From: Cycas panzhihuaensis
Taxonomy: Eukaryota; Cycadophyta
Direction of reading: 5' to 3'
Assembly: GCA_023213395.1 (NCBI GenBank)
Contig: CM041465.1
Location: 65,603,741-65,667,740 of the forward strand
DNA length: 64,000 bases
Part shown: piece after piece, positions 58,037 to 64,000 of the stretch
Layout of the letters: every line of letters starts with the position of its first letter
Position numbering within the stretch: position 1 is the stretch's first letter
Made by a program: the position numbers and the translations under genes
Notes under the pieces: generated by a model
The model's input: the letters and a program-made list of their open reading frames with translations, nothing else
What the model was told of the DNA's origin: nothing
Databases searched by the model: none

Positions 58037-59458
58037 TTGCTGGAATGAATGGATGGAGTGGGCAGGGAGACGGTAAAACCACTTAAGGGCGTCAACCTGT
58101 AAGGATCATGGGAATAATTTCATTAGAATGTGGTCATAAGCCTAGTAATTAATGCATGCCATAGAAAAGCTACGCACATGCTCTGCCGGGTCTTGTGATG
58201 AAGTTTCGTTGAATCTAGGAACTTCAGGGGGATGAGGCAACAGATTGGTTCTTAATGCCTCAATGGATAGAGGTGTTGACCTAAAGTCCATGAAGGGGCG
58301 TGCCCTTGCCTGGACCATAGGGTCAATGAATGATGTAGTGGGTAATGAACAACGAGCAGATGGGGGTGGCATACCCATCCCTCGTTGAGGAAACGCCCCC
58401 TACTAGGAAGGGGCTTGAGGATAAGTGCCTTGGAAGGGCGTCGGGTTCCCTTGTAAAGGCACGGTAAAAGAAATTGCGCTAGATGACGGGAAAGATGGAT
58501 GCGGAACTGGGTTTTGCCCATATGGGCCACTCGTAGGTGGAGCGACACCATATGGGTGTAGCGGATCCACTCCATAAGCTGGGAGATGGCTTCCTCTACC
58601 CTACCCCCAAGGTTGAGAAGTATACCCTGGGGGAATGTAGAAGGAAGCACAAATGTGTTGGTTTTGAGGGTATGTGGGAGTGGGTCCTACATGACTGATA
58701 GCCGAAAGGTTAGTAGGATTGATAGGCCTGCTAGGAAAGGTATGTGCCACATTAGGGGATGGCACATTAGTTTGGCTAGGGATGGGTATGCTAACCTTCA
58801 ACTGGGGGAAAGACATACCACGGGAAGATCCCGAAACACTAGGACCTCGGTGAGAAACGAAAGGTGCAATATGTGCCCCTACTACAGGAATAGGAAAGGA
58901 GTAGGACACATGCGTAGGCACAAAGGGATTGGTTATCAAAGGAAGAGTAGATGAGGATATGGCATGTGGGGGAGGAGCAGAAGAAGAAGAGGCTCCTCCA
59001 TGAAGAGCATCCTCAAACCATCTAGGACGCGGTTGGAAGCGTGCTGTGTGGCGACATTCATTGAGAGCTTCAACTACATCGACAGGAGGGGTTCCTACAT
59101 ACTCGTAAGAGGTAGTTAGGACCTCAAACGAAGTAGATCCCTCGGGATGCTCCTCATAAGAGTCACCGATTGAGTGATAAGTCTTAAGAGGAATGGATTC
59201 TTCTACTGCATGAGTAGAGGGATGGATGTTGAGCGAGTGATGTTAGTCACTCGGGTAGTAAAGGGGGTCATCACCCTCCTGGGTGGACCCCAGAATAGAG
59301 GAAGGGAAATCATGGGTTTCCAAAGTTGAGGTGTGGTAGGCCCAATCAGAAGAGTATCCCTCCATATTCAAATCAGTATCTGACAAGGGAAGAGGGCGAT
59401 ACTTGGGGTCTTCTAACAATGGAGGTAGGCTACGCAAGCGATGAGAAAAGCATCGCAT
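58037..59458 (-). pseudogene. Element B gag N-terminal region
   Basis: The frame starts near an ATG at 59458 (M-R-C-F-S-H-R-L-R-S) and is readable with a few stops through E-E-S-I-P-L-K-T-Y-H-S-I-G-D, a Pro/Ser-rich tract (58601-58939) and on into the capsid-like domain. No known domain in the N-terminal ~400 codons. ATG choice is by position, about 170 bp inside the primer site. Confidence 0.55.
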
Positions 59459-59607
59459 GCAAGGTCAGCCAATAATGTTAGGAAAAGGAAAGGGTGATAA
59501 AGGCACACGCATTGGGGGATGCCCAACAAAGAGATCGAAGTAGGAAAATGACCACAAAAAGGTAGCAAAACCAACGGAAGAGAGTGGAAACTAGCTCCCT
59601 TACTGGC

Positions 59608-59628
59608 AGTCCCCAGTATAGTCACCAA
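59608..59628 (-). other. Primer-binding site of element B
   Basis: The minus strand after the LTR reads T then TGGTGACTATACTGGGGA. TGG at one base from the LTR fits a tRNA 3' CCA. The 'TGGYGACT...CTGGGGA' form resembles sites I associate with Tat/Ogre-type elements; the tRNA is not assigned. Confidence 0.65.
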
Positions 59629-62355
59629 TGGATGCGCGTCTACGGGATAGCTACCTAACTAAGTAGGAATAGTAAGATCGGTCGATAATATGATGGGGAA
59701 AAGACCTACAAGTAGGGCAAGTACCATGCAGGGTGCCCCATACGCCGGAGCACGAGTTCGGGACCTGCAAATGGAATATAACTACCAAAGAGTGATCCCC
59801 CCACTTCGAACAAGAGGTGAGGAGGCGTAGGGTTAGCCTGGGTTGACCTAAGGGAAGGATCCTCCCACCCTTGGATGGTCAGAAGGGGAAGGAGAGAACC
59901 CTTCGAGGGTTTCCCTAGAGCAACGGGAAATGAGGAATAGTAGGTAAGTAGGTGGCCTATAGACGGGGTCACCTCGGTTATCTGGCTAAGCGGGGAACTG
60001 AGAGAACGTAAGAGGGATAACCCGAGAAGATGGGTTAAGGTATGCGTAAGTAAACTAACCAAATAAATAAATAATAAGAGGAGAGGGAAGTTTGCACTGT
60101 AGAAGAAGGGAAAAGGTGAGAAGGAAGGTTTCCTAAAACCTTTTCCTATGGCAAAAGAAGATGCAAGTGATAAAGTAAATAAAGTATGAACCAAAGCAAG
60201 GTTGATTTCCTTTTTATTTCCAATGAGCTAATTACTACTATGTAAAGAACTCAAAAGGAAAAGGTGATGAAGTGGAGCGAGAGCGTGTACCCAGGACTGA
60301 AGCGTGTCATAATGGTGACGCTCCCAGGAGACCCTCAAAGCTACTCCATAAGGCGCAGCGGTCGTGAAGAGTCGCGGCGGATTGGGAACAAGGGGCTCCC
60401 TTAGCTTCCCTGGAAAAAGTACTAAAGTACCAAACAACAAAAAGAAAGGGACACAATGCTAGCAATAAATGAAGCATGAAAGTAAAGCATAAATGGGAGC
60501 ACTTACCCACAAAGGAAGAAAGAGGACTGGATCCGTTGCACTCTCCAAATACCTACAAGCAAATGGAAATCCCCCCACCTTTTCAGAGAAAGGGTGCTAG
60601 CATACAATGGAAAGATCCTAACAATACATATATATGCAAAGCGAGTATAAGCTTAACTACGTATATGTTAGTATCAATACAATGATGATAACATGTAAAG
60701 GAAGACAGCCAAAGTAAATGGAAAGCAACCGGTAAGCCTTGGAGTGGCCTACCTCCTATAAAGAACAACCCCAATCTCCCCTAAAAGCCACGAGGCAACA
60801 AGGGTAAGGCTGAGAAAGATGGCTGGAAATAGTGGCAAAGAGAGTTGAAAGGAGCCAAAGAGGACCTACAGCAAGCCGGGGTGCTATGAAGAGCAAACCA
60901 GGTTTCCAGAAAAGGAGTTGGGTAAAGGGTAAGTATTCGAGACTTATATGAGTTGCCTAGATCAAAGCACAAGCCCTCAAACTAGTGTTGCAACATGTGA
61001 CAACACTGATTTCAACAGCTAAGGGAGGCGTAACAAACCCTTGTTTGAGTGCCAAGGATAACACGGGACAAGAGGGAAGGTTTGGGGGGCTAAGAGCCAC
61101 TTAAGGAGCGTGGAAGGTGGTACAGAATCCAGCCAGCTCTCTCCCAAACCCTATGCAACCCCTCTTTGCCACTGCCTTGAGCAATAAACACAGGCAAGGG
61201 GGCACTAATGACAGGAGTAAATAGTCCAATACAAAGGAAAAAACTAACCTCCAAAAACCCAAGCAAGAAGACAAGCAAAATAGGGCATCAATTAAATAAG
61301 AAAGTAGCTCAAATCAATGAATACCTGAGAGGAGGAGGGGAGGCTCTTGCCTCAGTCAAGGGCTGCTGAAGAGAGGCTGAGAAATCAGCCCAGAAACTGT
61401 GGAATAGTAGGTTTGGAACACTTCTAATAGAGTGGGAGGAAGAACACCTGCACTTAGAATGCTTGATGGCTGCCTGAGTAAGAATCCGCTGAGATCTCTC
61501 CAAAGGGGCCCTCTCCAAGGTGTGTGAAGGGTTGGGAAGATGTCCTAGCCATACCAAAGGAGAGTTGGGCACTGGAGGAGAGGTGTAGGTCCTGTAGCAG
61601 TAGTTGAGCAATAGAGAATAGTAGAGCACAGGGCAGTTTCCTTAAGGAGCAATCCAAAAAATGAACCAAAGATCCTAAGAATGAGTTAATGATGACTTAA
61701 ATACCTAACCCAAACCCTAAAGTGAACGATTAGGGTGTAGATGGAGGTGAGTTAAGTCATGATACATGTGGCAGTTTCACAATAAATGCGAAATTGCCAT
61801 GGTAATTTTTTTAAAAATAAATTTGAACAGTCATCCCGCCGTAAAATCTACGGTACCGTGGAATTTACGGCGGTACCACGAAATTCGCGGCAGTATTCAC
61901 CTGGAGGTAAAAACTGGCCTAGACAGCCAGTCTAGGCTATGGGCTAATGACAAAAAAGGTTGATGGGGGGCTGAGACACCTACCCGAGGACAAATAAGCC
62001 AACAAACGAGTCTAGAAGAGCGAAAATAGGATTCAAACGATGCGGCAAGTCAACCAAACAATGACGAGTCATCACACAGGCAGAGGTGGCACAAGCCAAG
62101 TGGACCTTGGAGCGAGTAGGGAAGAATGCAAGAAGTGGAATGGCCATTGAGGTGCCACACTCACTGGGAATGTGCCCCTGCTATAGTCATCATAGGCTAA
62201 GTAGGTGTAGACGAAGACAAAAATCGTCTACAAGGTCACAAACATGCAAACATGCAAGCAAACACTCATCAAAAGAAAGCGATGATAAGGTGAGAAGCAT
62301 ACCTGCACTTACCTGAGTCAGCAATTCTATATCCATTCCTAGAAGTTAGGAAACA
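59629..62355 (-). repeat. 5' LTR of element B
   Basis: Partner of 45491-48216. Drives transcription toward lower coordinates: the TATA-like element is at 61696-61703 (minus strand TATTTAAG), telobox words at 61712-61735, and the 20-bp GGTACC repeat at about 61850-61895. Ends TGGATGCGCG and GGAAACA. Confidence 0.95.
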
Positions 62356-62360
62356 GACAC

Positions 62361-64000
62361 CCATTTAGAGGAAGAGTTATAGGGTAGGGTAAGTTCTAGG
62401 TGTTGTACCCAACACTACAAGTCCTCATGGAAGCACTCACCATGAATGGAGCACCACTTCTTATCTAAGGAAGGTTTGGTATTCCTGGTTTAAGAAGAGT
62501 GGGTATTTCTATTTTTGGGAGGTGCAGCTTGGGAGGCCTAATGGATGGACCTAGAAGGACTTAAAGGTGATAAAAAGGCTTGGAGCTTAAGCTCCTTCAA
62601 CATACATTTGAATAAATATATAACAAAAGTCAATGGGTCTAAGGTCTTCTCCATTGAGTGGATATAAAGCCTTGGGAGTTATTACAATTATTGGTCACAC
62701 GATGGAGGGGGTGCCTTGTATTATTGCGATGACTTGAGAGGTTTCTTAAGACCTTCCTAGATCTCAATGGCCTTAAGTACCAAGCATTTAGCTATGGAAG
62801 AGTCGCACATTATTGCCCCCATTTTTAGGACTTCAACATAGACTTTAGGATAGAGGGTATTCACGAAAAGGCCCCTCTTTAATTCCTTGGGTAATGTGGC
62901 CTTTGTGGAATGTAGAAGGTCATGAAAGTGCCCCATGGAGTCACGATTGATTTCATCATGACCTTGATTAAGTGAGAGTAGGACTTTGATCCCACTCTCG
63001 AAAGAATGAGCTATATCAAAATAATTGATAAATTAATCCACGAGTTTCTAGAAAGAATGAATGGAATATGTGGGGAGATGATAGAACCACTTGAGGATGT
63101 CTCCCTGAAAAGAATAGGGAAAGAGTTTCATTAAGATATGGTCATAGGCCGAATAGTCAATACATACCATGGAGAAGCTCCTGATGTGCTTGGTTGGGTC
63201 CTACAATAAAGTCCCATCAAATCTGGGTACCTTAAGGGGATGAGGTGGTAGGTTAGTCCTAAGTGCATCAATGGATAATGGAGTTAGCCTATAGTCAATG
63301 AAGGGGTGAACCCTTGGTTGAGCTAATGGGTCAGCAACAAAAGAAGAAGGAGGTAGGTATACATACCTAAGTCTTCCTTAAGGAGTTTAAGTATGTAAAA
63401 GGTATGGGTTCCTTCCTACTTGGTGGGAGGGAACCATTCCCATTTGAAGAAACCTAAAAAGGAAGTAAGCAGGTAAGAGGGGCCCATTTCCCCTTGATGG
63501 TATGCCTCTTATTAAGAGGGGGCATGAGAAAAAGAACCTTAAGGAGAGGCAAGTCCCCCTTACAAAGGCATCATTTATGTGGTTACACATGAAGATGGAA
63601 AAGGTGGCTGTGGGATGGGATTTTGCCCATATGGGCCACCTATAAGAGGTGTGACTCCATATGGGTGAAGTGAATCCACCCCATAAACTGGAAGGGGATT
63701 TTCCTTTCCATGCCCCTATGGTTGCGATGTATATCCCAAGGGTAGGTAAAGGGAAGAATCTCTTGGTTGAGATTGGGGGTGCATGGAGATAGATCCTATG
63801 TGGCCTAAATACGGGGGACATGAGAGTCCCTTAAGTCCTATAAGAGGGGCATGAACCACAGTCAATTGAGGTGTGGTTACTTGACTTCAAAGAGGCATGC
63901 TTAACCTTATTTAAGATATGATCATACCTTGGATAGTCCCTTAGGCGTGAGGGATGTGCGAAGAAGATGGAACAATAGAGGGTGGCCATGTCATGGCCAA
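62361..64000 (-). pseudogene. Element A gag, continued
   Basis: Homologous to 57330-58900 of element B. The CHHC knuckle region reads W-C-S-I-H-G-E-C-F-H-E-D-L near 62430-62460. The capsid-like region has F-E-S-G-I-K, L-P-K-E-L-K-R-G-L-F-V-N-T-L (about 62860-63010). The Pro/Ser-rich N-terminal part runs to the window edge. The 5' LTR of element A would be beyond 64000. Confidence 0.8.

Larger units (their letters stand above)
45491..62355 (-). mobile_element. Element B: complete Tat/Ogre-like Ty3/gypsy retrotransposon, 16.9 kb
   Basis: LTRs at 45491-48216 (3', 2726 bp) and 59629-62355 (5', 2727 bp). Perfect GACAC duplications lie at 45486-45490 and 62356-62360. The sequences outside the duplications join into one gag region of element A. 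The internal region (11.4 kb) carries gag, protease, RT, RNase H and integrase on the minus strand, an opposite-strand PMD-like gene, and a second RNase H near the 3' LTR. LTR divergence looks like roughly 5-10% in stretches compared by eye, mostly transitions, so the insertion is not recent. Confidence 0.95.

Noticed and set aside
63387-63821. 144-codon minus-strand frame at the right end
   Set aside because: It is an alternative frame of element A's gag Pro-rich region; the true frame aligns with element B.

Overview
The window is plant nuclear DNA made almost wholly of nested, decayed LTR retrotransposons. I see no intact host gene, no tRNA or rRNA gene and no CRISPR array. AT-rich sequence, Ty1/copia elements primed by initiator tRNA-Met, Ty3/gypsy elements with ~2.7-2.8 kb LTRs, nesting up to three levels deep, and stop codons that often sit where Gln (CAG/CAA), Arg (CGA) or Trp codons are expected all suggest a large, TE-rich vascular plant genome. 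A gymnosperm is plausible, but the sequence alone cannot fix the species.

Layout. 1-5449: 5' part of a minus-strand Ty3/gypsy element (#1); its integrase and 3' LTR lie off the left end. 6500-7160: truncated minus-strand copia RT (copia #3). 7190-27317: plus-strand copia #1, split by two insertions. The first is element E (10000-15693), a gag-only non-autonomous element that carries fragments of at least two host genes (RNA polymerase I largest subunit; an EF-hand mitochondrial carrier of SAMTL type). The second is copia #2 (16904-26883, minus strand), itself split by a 2.8 kb solo LTR (C, 18938-21751). The copia #1 reading frame resumes cleanly after each insertion. 27318-29222: 5' end of another copia (#4).

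29223-64000: two related, giant Ty3/gypsy elements of Tat/Ogre-like type, both on the minus strand. Element A has its 3' LTR at 29223-35476, interrupted by solo LTR D (flanked by CCTTC duplications) and swollen by a ~730 bp TA/CA microsatellite. Its internal region runs 35477-45490 and resumes at 62361. Element B (45491-62355, 16.9 kb, both LTRs present, GACAC duplications) sits in A's gag.

A and B share an unusual plan. In sense order they read gag (CHHC knuckle), protease, RT, RNase H, integrase; then a gene on the OPPOSITE strand; then a second, archaeal-type RNase H just before the 3' LTR. The opposite-strand gene has its own TATA box, an 8-codon first exon, a ~0.46-0.49 kb GT-AG intron and a second exon. 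Exon 2 encodes a plant-mobile-domain-like (PMD) region followed by an acidic stretch and a coiled coil. The matching TATA/ATG/intron positions in A and B are the strongest sign of an extra, non-canonical gene in this window. Element A also has a 941 bp tandem duplication inside RNase H-RT with a CTTAT microhomology at its edges.

Likely sequence of events: copia #1 was invaded by E and copia #2; solo LTR C landed in copia #2; A inserted into copia #4; D inserted into A's LTR and B into A's gag. All elements look inactive now.
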